Shown: positions 8,292 through 17,935 of the stretch, piece after piece | How the letters are laid out: each line of letters opens with the position of its first letter | Numbering within the stretch: the stretch's first letter is position 1 | Origin: Humidesulfovibrio sp. | GTDB lineage: Bacteria; Desulfobacterota; Desulfovibrionia; Desulfovibrionales; Desulfovibrionaceae | Assembly (NCBI RefSeq): GCF_030689645.1 | Contig: NZ_JAUYFU010000077.1 | Coordinates: forward strand, 1 to 64,000 | DNA length: 64,000 nt | Direction: 5' to 3' | Made by a program: the position numbers and the translations under genes | Notes under the pieces: model-generated | The model's database searches: none | What the model was told of the DNA's origin: nothing | Seen by the model: the letters and a program-made list of their open reading frames with translations, nothing else

Positions 8292-9347
8292 ATGAAATTA
8301 AGGGAGTTCGGTTTCGACCAATGGTTTGAGTCACATGCCACAGAGCTGGGACTTGCAGAATGCGCTTTTGCCCGCATATCCACAGTAGACCGCGGCTCGT
8401 ACCGCATACTGATTGGAACGAGCGAAGTTTCTGCTGATTTGGCAGGAAAGCTAGCCTTCCAAATTGAGAGCTCAGTCGACCTGCCATGCGTTGGAGACTG
8501 GGTGACAGCGAGCTGTCACAACAATGACACCGCAGCGATCATCCACAAGGTGCTGCCGCGAAAGACGTTCTTGAGGCGCAAAAAACCTGGAGAGAAAGTC
8601 GATCATCAGATGATTGCAGCCAACATAGATACGGCATTCATCGTTCAATCCTGTCACTTTGACTTTAATCTGAGTCGATTGGAGCGTTATCTGACAATCG
8701 CGGCTGACGGACATGTCGAACCGGTTGTGATACTGACGAAGACCGATTTGATCACGCAAGATGAATTGCGGCAACAGCTAGAAGCAATCAACACTGTAAC
8801 CAGGGGCGAAGTCATTGCCCTCAGCAATATCACTGGATGCGGGTTTGATGAGGTTCAAGAGACGCTTTCTTCAGGCAAAACCTACTGCCTGCTTGGTTCA
8901 TCTGGCGTAGGGAAAACAACCCTCGTCAACCGTCTCGCAGGACAAGAAGCCTTTGCGACAAGAACTGTCAGCAACACAGGAGAAGGCACTCATACGACCA
9001 CACGCCGACAACTCATCGTTCTTGCCAACGGTGCAATGCTTATTGATACGCCCGGCATGCGGGAATTAGGCGTTGTGGGTGCAAGCGATGGGCTCAACGT
9101 GGAATTCAAGCAGCTTGTCGAGCTTTCGGCTCAATGTCGCTTTGCAAATTGCAGCCACGAACACGAACCAGGCTGTGCAGTCAGAGCCGCAATCAAAAAG
9201 GGAGAATTGCCAGAGGAGCGGTACTCCAACTACGTCAAACTCAAGAAGGAGTCAGAGTTCTACGAGATGTCGTACCTGGAGAAACGAAAGAAAGACAAGG
9301 CCTTCGGCAAATTCATCAAATCGGTCAAAAAACAGATGAAGGGCTGA
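8292..9347 (+). CDS. rsgA: Ribosome biogenesis GTPase RsgA
   Basis: RsgA is a circularly permuted GTPase that helps mature the 30S subunit and releases from it on GTP hydrolysis. The 351-aa protein shows an N-terminal OB-fold region (VGDWVTASCHN), then G motifs in the permuted order G4 (ILTKTDLI), G1 (GSSGVGKTTLVNRL), G3 (IDTPGMRELG), and the C-terminal zinc site CRFANCSHEHEPGC. The end is lysine-rich, as usual. It is AT-richer than the core genes and lies between two tRNA-Pro-like fragments, so it could be a transferred or second copy; the window cannot show whether another rsgA exists. Confidence 0.95.
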   Translation: MKLREFGFDQWFESHATELGLAECAFARISTVDRGSYRILIGTSEVSADLAGKLAFQIESSVDLPCVGDWVTASCHNNDTAAIIHKVLPRKTFLRRKKPGEKVDHQMIAANIDTAFIVQSCHFDFNLSRLERYLTIAADGHVEPVVILTKTDLITQDELRQQLEAINTVTRGEVIALSNITGCGFDEVQETLSSGKTYCLLGSSGVGKTTLVNRLAGQEAFATRTVSNTGEGTHTTTRRQLIVLANGAMLIDTPGMRELGVVGASDGLNVEFKQLVELSAQCRFANCSHEHEPGCAVRAAIKKGELPEERYSNYVKLKKESEFYEMSYLEKRKKDKAFGKFIKSVKKQMKG

Positions 9348-9383
9348 AGGATTCATCCCACGCCAACATTCTCATAAAGCGGC

Positions 9384-9420
9384 TCAGGGTGCGAAGGCTC
9401 AGCTCCTCGCAGCCCGACCA
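9384..9420 (+). repeat. Degenerate tRNA-Pro-like 3' fragment
   Basis: This stretch aligns with the 5321-5358 attachment site over about 38 bases with roughly seven differences and one gap. It shares TCAGGG, the CTCCTC T-stem side and the full CCCGACCAC end. The T-arm pairs are damaged, so it is not a working tRNA. Like the first copy it is followed closely by a terminator hairpin. I read it as a relic of an older insertion at the same tRNA or a tRNA end brought in by an element. Confidence 0.5.
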
Positions 9421-9429
9421 CAAAGTCTC

Positions 9430-9459
9430 AAGGGGTCACTGGAAACAGTGGCCCCTTTT
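9430..9459 (+). terminator. Rho-independent terminator after rsgA
   Basis: An 11-bp stem (AGGGGTCACTG / CAGTGGCCCCT, one G-T pair) with a GAAA tetraloop is followed by TTT. It lies 83 bp past the rsgA stop and just after the tRNA-like fragment. Confidence 0.8.
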
Positions 9460-9868
9460 CAATTGTCCATGACGCAAGAAAACGCCTTGGGTCATCGGCG
9501 GCAGCAAAACCCAACGTCCAACGTCTCATCAGAAATCAATCTTGCCATGCTTCTTCGCCCAAACGTTGATGCCGTCCACCCTCTGCCCTCAATGTCCACC
9601 TGTTCCCAGATCAAGTGGGCATCATCTTCACAAGACCGGGGTTCGATCGCGAGATGCATTCGAGGGGGAAACGAATTTAGCGTCAGCGAAGGCGCTGTAA
9701 AACTATGCTTGAGGTGTCGTCGAACCAGGTTTTGAAGGATTTTGCAGGAGACACACGCGTAGAGCACCAAAGCGACTTCGACCGGTGTCGCAAAGGGCAT
9801 CGCCTCATTTATGAGGACACGCCTCTGCCATGCACCGACAACAGCACCCCTCGGCGTTGGAGGCGGTC
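9460..9868. other. Intergenic, no gene recognised
   Basis: About 400 bp between the rsgA terminator and the end of the response-regulator gene. Two overlapping ORFs of about 100 codons exist on opposite strands, but neither has a ribosome site, recognisable motif or consistent codon use. The DNA looks like decayed island sequence. Confidence 0.4.
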
Positions 9869-10255
9869 TTATTCTGCCATCTGCAGGCGCTGCCGGATGC
9901 GCGCAACCACATCCGCTGCGTTCACAGGCTTGTAGAAAACATCTTCCGGCATCATGCCAAGCTGCTGGAGTGAGCGGCTCAGGCTAAAATCCACAGACCC
10001 CGTGTGCACAATGAACCGCGCGCACAACCCCAGCGCCGCGGCCTTCTCTATGAAGCAGGCGCCATCCATGCCGGGAAGGCGCAAATCAACGACGCAAAGA
10101 GACATGGGCCTGCTCCTGATAACCTCAAGGGCTTCCTCCCCGCTGCCCGATCCGTGCAACTCAAACTCATCAAATTCACTTAGATATTCAAGGAGCAACT
10201 CGCGGACCCGCTCCTCGTCGTCGATGACGAGAATGGATTTTGCTGCCTCAGACAT
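9869..10255 (-). CDS. Receiver-only response regulator
   Basis: This 128-aa protein is a single CheY-like receiver: the acidic pair in ILVIDDEERVRE, the phosphoacceptor Asp in LCVVDLRLPGMDG, a Thr in IVHTGS and the conserved Lys in VFYKPVN. There is no output domain. The ORF track begins at 10426, but that version lies inside the kinase gene; the ATG at 10255 starts the domain cleanly and overlaps the kinase stop by 8 nt. It is presumably phosphorylated by the adjacent kinase and signals by protein contact or a phosphorelay. Confidence 0.92.
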   Translation of the reverse strand: MSEAAKSILVIDDEERVRELLLEYLSEFDEFELHGSGSGEEALEVIRSRPMSLCVVDLRLPGMDGACFIEKAAALGLCARFIVHTGSVDFSLSRSLQQLGMMPEDVFYKPVNAADVVARIRQRLQMAE

Positions 10256-13200
10256 TAGAAGCCTCCTGAAGTTCTGCAGGGAGTTCGATGTAGAAAGTCG
10301 CACCCTTCCCCGGACTGGAGGCGACCCACATGCGCCCCATGTGCCCCTTGGTGATGATGAAATAGGACACGGACAAGCCCAACCCGGTGCCAACCCCAGG
10401 CGGTTTGGTCGTGAAGAAGGGCTCAAAGACCTTGCGCATGGTATCCGGCTCCATGCCTGGACCGTTATCCGACACTTCGAGGCGCACGTTGCCGTCCACC
10501 GTCCGCAGCCGGATTTCGATCCTTGGCTTCGGAGTCGGCGGGATGGCCGTGGCCATGGCCTGGGCCGCGTTACGCAAGAGATTCAGAATAACCTGTTCAA
10601 TCTCGGTTTCTGTGCAATTACAAGCGGGAAGGTTCTCGGCCAGATCCAAAACGATCTCGACTCTCTTGAAATCATATGATTTCTTAAGGTCATAATCGGA
10701 CGATGCCAGGAACACCGACTGCTCGATGATCTGGTGCAAGTCGCAAGTATTGCGTTTGGACTCGCTGCGGCGGCTGAAGTTCAGCATGTTCCGGATGATG
10801 CCGGAAGCGCGCATGGCGGCCGCCTGGATGTCCTGCAGAAAGACATCAAGCTTTCGGGCTTTCAAATATTGCTGAAGCAGGCCCATCTCAAGCCCGATGC
10901 TGGCGGCGGTTTCCAGGTTCTTCTTCTGGTCCGGGTTGGTGCGCTGGATAAGGTTCTGCACGGCCTGATGCACAATACCCAAAGGATTGTTGATTTCGTG
11001 GGCGATGCCTGCGGCCAGGCTGCCCACAGACATCATCTTCTCCGACTGGATAAGGACCTCCTGCATCCTGCGTTCGTCGGTGATGTCGTGGATGACGCTG
11101 ATGTAGCATTCTTCGCCCGCGATGCTCACCAACTGCGCAGAGTTGACCACCCGGCGGAGTTCGCCGTCCTTGCGGCGAAGCATAAACTCAAAATTGTGGA
11201 CATTCCCGTCTGCTCCAAGCTGACGAAGAAAATCCTCGCGCATGACGGAGTCGCCCCAAAGCCCCAGGTCGTTCATGGTGCGTCCAATGGCCTCTTCACG
11301 CATATGTCCTGTGATTGTTTCAAAGGCTGCGTTAGCGTCAATGACGACAAGATCCCTGAGCCGCACAAAGTTAATGCTCTCCGGCGCCATCTCGAAAATA
11401 CGCGAAAACTTCTCCTCGCTCTGACGCAAACGCTCTTCGGACAGCTTGCGTTCGGTGATGTCCACAATGATGCCGATGAGTCCGCCTGAACTCCCGTCCG
11501 GCAGCCGGAACCCGGTCACCGAGTAAAGAGTTTGATGGAGGGCGCCGTCGGCGAAGGGGATGGACGTTTCCCTTTGCACCTGCCCCACGTTGGCGATGGT
11601 CGCCTCGTCCTCCGCCTGATAGGCTAGACGGTCTTGCTCCGGTAGGTACTCCAGATCCAACACGCGTTTGCCGATGAGAGTCTCGCGTCGCACGCCGAAG
11701 CACTCTTCATACGCACGGTTAAAACCGACGAATCGGGAATCTGGCCCCTTGTAAAACACCGAGTAGGGGATGGTGTCCAGAAGCGCCTGCTGAAAGGCCA
11801 GCTGATTGGCGAGGCGCAACTCCAGCGACTTGCGGTCGGTTATGTCGCGGAAGGTCCATATCCGGCCATAGAGCTGCCCATCCGCGCCCAACACCGGCCC
11901 AGAATAGCGATCAATCTGCATGCCGCTTTTAAACTCTATCTCGTCGCGGCCTATCTCAAGCGGATTGCGATACAGGTGCTCGACTTGCGACAAAAAACGC
12001 TCGGGGTGGCGAGTCAGGCCGAGCACGTAGCCGAGCAACGCGGAGTCATCGTCACTGTTCATTACCTCTTCTGGAACATTGAACAATTCACCGACCCGGC
12101 GATTCATCAGCACCCGCCGACGTTGTTCATCCACCACCAGAATGCCATCAAGGGTAGCGTTCACCTGCGCTTCAAGCAAAGCCGTTTTCGCGCGCAGAGC
12201 TTCGTCGGAACGCTTGCGTTCCGTGATGTCCTCAATTACGCCGTCAATGTAGCAAGGAGTAGCTTCAACGTCGCATGTAAGCGAGGCGTTAATAATAGCT
12301 GGAAAGATCTCGCCATTAATGCGCTTGAGCCGAATTTCCATGCGCAGCCCCTTGGGAGAGGCCAGCAAAGCGCGCAGCATTTCCTGGCGTTCCTCTGGAG
12401 CGACATACGCCTCGAAGGCGAGGTCATGAATACGGGAGAGCATTTCCGCTGGACTGCTGAAGCCGTGCATCTTCGCCAGAGCAGAATTTACCTCCTGCAC
12501 CCCTCCCTCAAAGGTGGAGCGAAAAATGCCAACGGGAGAGTTGCTGAAAATCGCCCGATACTTTTCTTCGCTCGCCCGGAGCGCCTTGAGCACCGCCCTC
12601 TGCTCCGTTATGTCGCGCCAACTGGTATAAAAGACTTGCTTTCCCCGAATGTGCACGAGGGAGAGCGTGACTTCCACAGGAAACAGGCCACCGTCAGCCC
12701 TCATGTGAATCCATTCAAACCGATGAATCCCTTTCTCCAGGGCGATCGACATCATCCGATCGGCCTTCGTCATAGAAAGCTCATCGTCCTCCTGCCGTTC
12801 CGGGGAAAGAACACCAGGGTGCGAATCAAGTAACTCTTCCTTTTTGTCATAGCCGAGAATAGACACAGCCGCCTTATTGCAATCAATGAAGCGGGCATTG
12901 TGAATGAGGAGCACCGGATCAGGCGAATCGTTGAAGAGCTTTTCAAGTGTTTCGACGTTTTCCTTCAACTGTGCTTCAAAACGTCTGCTTTCTGTAATGT
13001 CGCGCCCCTCTGCAATGAGGAAATTCACGGTGCCATCTGCTTCGATGAGCGGTGAAAGGGAAAAATCAATGATGGCCAGATTGCCATTGGAGTCAAGATT
13101 GACAACCTCGTGACGCTCCAGGCCACCGGCCAGGACCGAGGCTATGGCTTGGCGCAGCATTACCTCCGCCGCCTTGCTGTCCTGCCAGCAAGGGCACTCC

Positions 13201-14714
13201 CAGAAAGGATGGCCGACAGCGTCCTGCGCTGAAACTCCGGTGAAAGCCGCAGCGCTCTTATTAAACTTGATCACAAGACCGCTGGTGTCCAGCAAGGCGC
13301 AAAGCTGGTATGTCTGGTCAAAGGCGGCCCTGGATAGAGCTTCGCTACGGGCCAGTTCCTCCTGAACGGTCTTCATTGCCTGTATGTCCAGGTTCAGGCC
13401 GATGATGCGCGTCGGCTTGCCCCGCTCGTCCCAGGCTATGGCGCGGCCTTTCCCCAAAACCCAACACCAAGAGCCATCGCCCCTTTTCATGCGGTACTCG
13501 GCCTCGTACAGCTCCTGACCGCCGACATTGGAATACTCGACCAAGGCTTGCCCAACGCGCGCGCGATCATCGGGATGCAGAAGACTCATCCAACCGGCAA
13601 AAGTTCCCGGTACAGCGCCTGGGGCAAGCCCCAACATGCCGAACCACTGGTCGCTGAAATACGTCTTCCCCGAAACAGGGTAGTAGTCCCAAATGCCTGC
13701 GTTGGTGGCCTCCGTAGCCAGAGCCAGACGTTTCGTCTGCTCCATGAGTTCCTGTTGCGCCACTCGGAGGCTGCGGACCTTTTCGTTGAGGCGGCGCTTG
13801 AGGAGATAGCTGACGCCAGCAAGACAGATGAGCAGCGTGGCGGCAAAACCACCCCCGAGCTTAAGCATCCGCAGGGTCTCCTGGCTCAGCAAACCCTCCC
13901 CGGTAATGGGGACCCAGCGTTTGTGCGAGGCCTCAATTTCTTCAGGCGGTATCAAGGACAAGGCTTTTTCCACCGCGCTCGCAAGCAGCGGGTACTTGCG
14001 GCTCACGCAGATGCTTATGGGAAACGAGATGTCCAGCGTCCCGGCAACACGCAAATTTGTCAGGGAATCGCGTTCAATAAAGTATGAGGACGTGGCAAGA
14101 TTATCCACAAAGGCGTCAACAACGCCAAATGAGACTCCGCGCAGGCCTTCCAGAACATTGTTTACGGGCACCACGGTGAACTGGCCCTGGGAGTGCTCAA
14201 GCACATAACCCTCAGTCATATAGCCAGAAACCACGGCCACCCTGCGCCCCTTCAGTTCGGACCAGGAGATGTTGCCGGAAAAACCCTTCGGGGTGGTGAT
14301 TATGGCCAGAGGAAGGTCGACATAGGGCGAGGAGCAGATCGCGTAGGCATCCCGTTCTTTTGTTTTGACCATGCTCGCATTGAGGTGGACCTTGCCGCTT
14401 TCAAGGTCAGCCAGAAAGGCCTTCCAGTCGCGGGTCGGAACCTTTTGAAAGGTCACGCCGAGCAGAGCCTCGACCTTGGCGACCATGTCCGCTCCCATGC
14501 CCGCGTAATTGCCTGACTGGTCCTGATACTCCAGAGGCGGAAAGGCTGCGTCATAGGTCAGGATGATGGAATTTCTGTTGTCGTCAAGCCACTGGCGTTC
14601 CGCCGCCGTGAGCGGCACAAGACTGTTGGGCGATTGTTGCGCGAGAGGAGCGTCGGCGCAAAATACGCCGAGCAGCAGCGCCGCCAGAAACATCACGAGT
14701 GCAGTTGCGCGCAA
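10248..14714 (-). CDS. Giant sensor histidine kinase with periplasmic binding domain and seven PAS domains
   Basis: The 1488-aa membrane kinase starts with a signal peptide, followed by a periplasmic solute-binding (SBP_bac_3/VFT-like) domain at about 35-270 (LTYDAAFPPLEYQDQSGNYAGMG region) as in BvgS-type sensors. A membrane segment (FAATLLICLAGVSYLL) follows. I count seven PAS modules, five ending in a DIT[ED] motif and the first ending NLDIQAMK. The kinase core has the H-box AGIAHEINNPLG, and the ATPase has the G1 box VSDNGPGM, F-box VFEPFFTTKP and G2 GTGLGLS. It is co-transcribed with the receiver protein. The ligand could be an amino acid or similar small molecule, judged only from the VFT family. 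Confidence 0.93.
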   Translation of the reverse strand: MRATALVMFLAALLLGVFCADAPLAQQSPNSLVPLTAAERQWLDDNRNSIILTYDAAFPPLEYQDQSGNYAGMGADMVAKVEALLGVTFQKVPTRDWKAFLADLESGKVHLNASMVKTKERDAYAICSSPYVDLPLAIITTPKGFSGNISWSELKGRRVAVVSGYMTEGYVLEHSQGQFTVVPVNNVLEGLRGVSFGVVDAFVDNLATSSYFIERDSLTNLRVAGTLDISFPISICVSRKYPLLASAVEKALSLIPPEEIEASHKRWVPITGEGLLSQETLRMLKLGGGFAATLLICLAGVSYLLKRRLNEKVRSLRVAQQELMEQTKRLALATEATNAGIWDYYPVSGKTYFSDQWFGMLGLAPGAVPGTFAGWMSLLHPDDRARVGQALVEYSNVGGQELYEAEYRMKRGDGSWCWVLGKGRAIAWDERGKPTRIIGLNLDIQAMKTVQEELARSEALSRAAFDQTYQLCALLDTSGLVIKFNKSAAAFTGVSAQDAVGHPFWECPCWQDSKAAEVMLRQAIASVLAGGLERHEVVNLDSNGNLAIIDFSLSPLIEADGTVNFLIAEGRDITESRRFEAQLKENVETLEKLFNDSPDPVLLIHNARFIDCNKAAVSILGYDKKEELLDSHPGVLSPERQEDDELSMTKADRMMSIALEKGIHRFEWIHMRADGGLFPVEVTLSLVHIRGKQVFYTSWRDITEQRAVLKALRASEEKYRAIFSNSPVGIFRSTFEGGVQEVNSALAKMHGFSSPAEMLSRIHDLAFEAYVAPEERQEMLRALLASPKGLRMEIRLKRINGEIFPAIINASLTCDVEATPCYIDGVIEDITERKRSDEALRAKTALLEAQVNATLDGILVVDEQRRRVLMNRRVGELFNVPEEVMNSDDDSALLGYVLGLTRHPERFLSQVEHLYRNPLEIGRDEIEFKSGMQIDRYSGPVLGADGQLYGRIWTFRDITDRKSLELRLANQLAFQQALLDTIPYSVFYKGPDSRFVGFNRAYEECFGVRRETLIGKRVLDLEYLPEQDRLAYQAEDEATIANVGQVQRETSIPFADGALHQTLYSVTGFRLPDGSSGGLIGIIVDITERKLSEERLRQSEEKFSRIFEMAPESINFVRLRDLVVIDANAAFETITGHMREEAIGRTMNDLGLWGDSVMREDFLRQLGADGNVHNFEFMLRRKDGELRRVVNSAQLVSIAGEECYISVIHDITDERRMQEVLIQSEKMMSVGSLAAGIAHEINNPLGIVHQAVQNLIQRTNPDQKKNLETAASIGLEMGLLQQYLKARKLDVFLQDIQAAAMRASGIIRNMLNFSRRSESKRNTCDLHQIIEQSVFLASSDYDLKKSYDFKRVEIVLDLAENLPACNCTETEIEQVILNLLRNAAQAMATAIPPTPKPRIEIRLRTVDGNVRLEVSDNGPGMEPDTMRKVFEPFFTTKPPGVGTGLGLSVSYFIITKGHMGRMWVASSPGKGATFYIELPAELQEASNV

Positions 14715-14817
14715 CCGAGCCTCCTAACAACCAATTCGTGTAGATGAGCCTCGCAACATTATCCGAAGATACTAAGCGGGACAAGAGACGAAGGGACACC
14801 TTGTTGCCGACCTAGAT

Positions 14818-15270
14818 CTAATCAACCCCTATATCCTCATTCCACACCTCGGGCTTGGCCTTGATGAATGCCCCCAAAAGATCACGACAGGTCGCGCTCT
14901 TGAGATCCACCACCTTCACTCCGTTGCGCCGGAGCCACGCAACTCCCCCCTGAAAGGTTTCGCTTTCGCCCACCACAACGGTGCCGATGCCGAACTGACG
15001 AACCAGGCCGGAACAATACCAGCACGGAGCCAAGGTTGTGACCATGATTGTGTCACGGTAACTTGTACGCCTTCCGGCCGCGCGAAAAGCCGCAGTCTCC
15101 GCATGGATGGCCGGGTCAGAATCCTGTACACGCCGGTTATGCCCCCGGCCCAGCAACTTCCCAGTGGAGTCGAACAACGCCGCGCCGATAGGTACGCCGC
15201 CCTCGGCCAGTCCCTGGCGCGCCTCTTCAATGGCAACCTCAAGCATGCGCGCATACTCGCTTTTAGTCAC
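14818..15270 (-). CDS. Nucleoside/cytosine deaminase-like zinc enzyme
   Basis: This 150-aa enzyme belongs to the cytidine-deaminase-like superfamily and most resembles the yeast-type cytosine deaminase/guanine deaminase branch. It has the zinc and proton-shuttle motif AIHAETAAFR and the second zinc motif LAPCWYCSGLV. The track starts at 15333, but the GTG at 15270 follows GAGGAGG at ideal distance and removes an unrelated 21-residue tail, so I use it. It probably deaminates a free base or nucleoside in salvage. The exact substrate cannot be told. It is upstream of the kinase gene on the same strand but 100 bp apart. Confidence 0.88.
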   Translation of the reverse strand: MTKSEYARMLEVAIEEARQGLAEGGVPIGAALFDSTGKLLGRGHNRRVQDSDPAIHAETAAFRAAGRRTSYRDTIMVTTLAPCWYCSGLVRQFGIGTVVVGESETFQGGVAWLRRNGVKVVDLKSATCRDLLGAFIKAKPEVWNEDIGVD

Positions 15271-15447
15271 GTAAACCTCCTCACAACGAAACGTAGCTTT
15301 TAACCTACCACCCAGCATGAGAACTGGCAACACGACCCGTTGAATTCAGGCATCATTGCTTTTGACAGACACCGCCCGCCGCATATATGGTCCCGGACTA
15401 CAGAATAATCACCTCCGGCCTTTCATGGGGGAGTTAAGGAGCGCACC

Positions 15448-16620
<1,173 letters not shown>

Positions 16621-16628
16621 GAGACTCA

Positions 16629-17924
16629 ATGAACACGTTGCGCCTCGGAATCGCCGGATTCGGCACGGTCGGCTCAGGGCTCGCCCAGATTCTGCACGAG
16701 AATCGCGAGATCATCCTCGCGCGCACGGGGCGCGACATCGCCATCACCACCGTGCTCGTGCGTGATCTGTCCAAAAAGCGCGCTGCGGCCACCGGACCCG
16801 AGGTTCGCTTCACCAACAATCCCGACGACCTGCTCTCAAACGAGGTGGACGTTGTGGTGGAGCTCATGGGCGGCGTTGATCTGGCCCGCGACCTCATCAC
16901 CCGCGCGCTTCAGGCGGGCAAGCATGTGGTCACGGCAAACAAGCACCTGCTGGCGCTGCACGGGCCGGAACTCTCGGCCCTTGCGGCGTCCAAGGGGCTT
17001 GGCCTTTTCTATGAAGCCAGCGTGGCCGGGGGCGTGCCCATCGTGCAGGCCCTGCGAGAAAGCCTGGGGGCCAACCGCATCGAGCGGCTCACAGGCATCA
17101 TGAACGGCACTGCCAACTATATCCTCTCCGAGATGACCACAAATCATCTGGAGTTCGCCACAGCCCTCAAGCAAGCTCAGGACCTGGGCTACGCCGAAGC
17201 CGACCCCACCTTCGACATTGAGGGTTTCGACACCGCACACAAACTGGTGGTCCTTATTCGGCTGGCCTATGGCCGGGACTTCCCGCTCTCCCGCCTTCCG
17301 GTGCGCGGCATCACCCAGGTTACCGGGCTGGATATCGAGTTCGCCCGCGAGTTCGGCTACCGCATCAAGCTTCTGGCCCAGGCGCGCGAGGTGGACGGCA
17401 AGATCGAGGCCAGCGTGGAGCCAACTCTTGTAAAGCACACCTTCCTGCTTGCGCGGGTGGGCGGCAACTACAACGCTGTGCGCGTGGAAGGCAACGCGGT
17501 GGGGCCCATCATGCTCCACGGCCAGGGCGCAGGCGCGCTGCCAACCGGCAGCGCGGTCATGGCCGACATCATGGCCCTGTGCCGGGGCCTGAACGCTCCG
17601 TGCGCGAGTTTCGACAACACCGGCTTCGGCAACAAGCCTCTGCCCCAGGCCGAGATCCTGCCCGCTTCCGAGGGCGTGGCCATGCACTACTTCCGCTTCA
17701 CCGTCACCGACCGCCCCGGCGTCCTGGCGTCCATCGCCAAGACCATGGCAGAGCACGACATCTCCATCGCCCAGGCGGTGCAGAAGGGCGACCACCAGGC
17801 CAGCGACGTGCCCATAGTCTTCTTGACGCACAACGCGCGCGCAAGCGCCGTGGCCGACACGATCCGCATCATCGACGCCATGCCCTTCACCCTGCGGCCC
17901 ACCGTACACTTCCCCATCCTGTAG
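16629..17924 (+). CDS. hom: Homoserine dehydrogenase
   Basis: Hom reduces aspartate semialdehyde to homoserine, the branch point to threonine and methionine. The 431-aa protein has the dinucleotide site GIAGFGTVGSGLAQIL, the substrate segment LTGIMNGTANYILSEM, the catalytic region LGYAEADPTFDIEGFDTAHK and a C-terminal ACT domain (FRFTVTDRPGVLASIAKTM), which usually gives threonine feedback inhibition. Length is that of the standard monofunctional enzyme with ACT domain. It is closely linked to the aminotransferase before it and the apgM gene 11 bp after it, suggesting one operon. Confidence 0.97.
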   Translation: MNTLRLGIAGFGTVGSGLAQILHENREIILARTGRDIAITTVLVRDLSKKRAAATGPEVRFTNNPDDLLSNEVDVVVELMGGVDLARDLITRALQAGKHVVTANKHLLALHGPELSALAASKGLGLFYEASVAGGVPIVQALRESLGANRIERLTGIMNGTANYILSEMTTNHLEFATALKQAQDLGYAEADPTFDIEGFDTAHKLVVLIRLAYGRDFPLSRLPVRGITQVTGLDIEFAREFGYRIKLLAQAREVDGKIEASVEPTLVKHTFLLARVGGNYNAVRVEGNAVGPIMLHGQGAGALPTGSAVMADIMALCRGLNAPCASFDNTGFGNKPLPQAEILPASEGVAMHYFRFTVTDRPGVLASIAKTMAEHDISIAQAVQKGDHQASDVPIVFLTHNARASAVADTIRIIDAMPFTLRPTVHFPIL

Positions 17925-17935
17925 GCGGAAAGCAC

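Noticed and set aside
9448-9800. Overlapping ORFs of about 100 codons on both strands
   Set aside because: No ribosome site, no motif and no consistent codon use; treated as decayed intergenic DNA.
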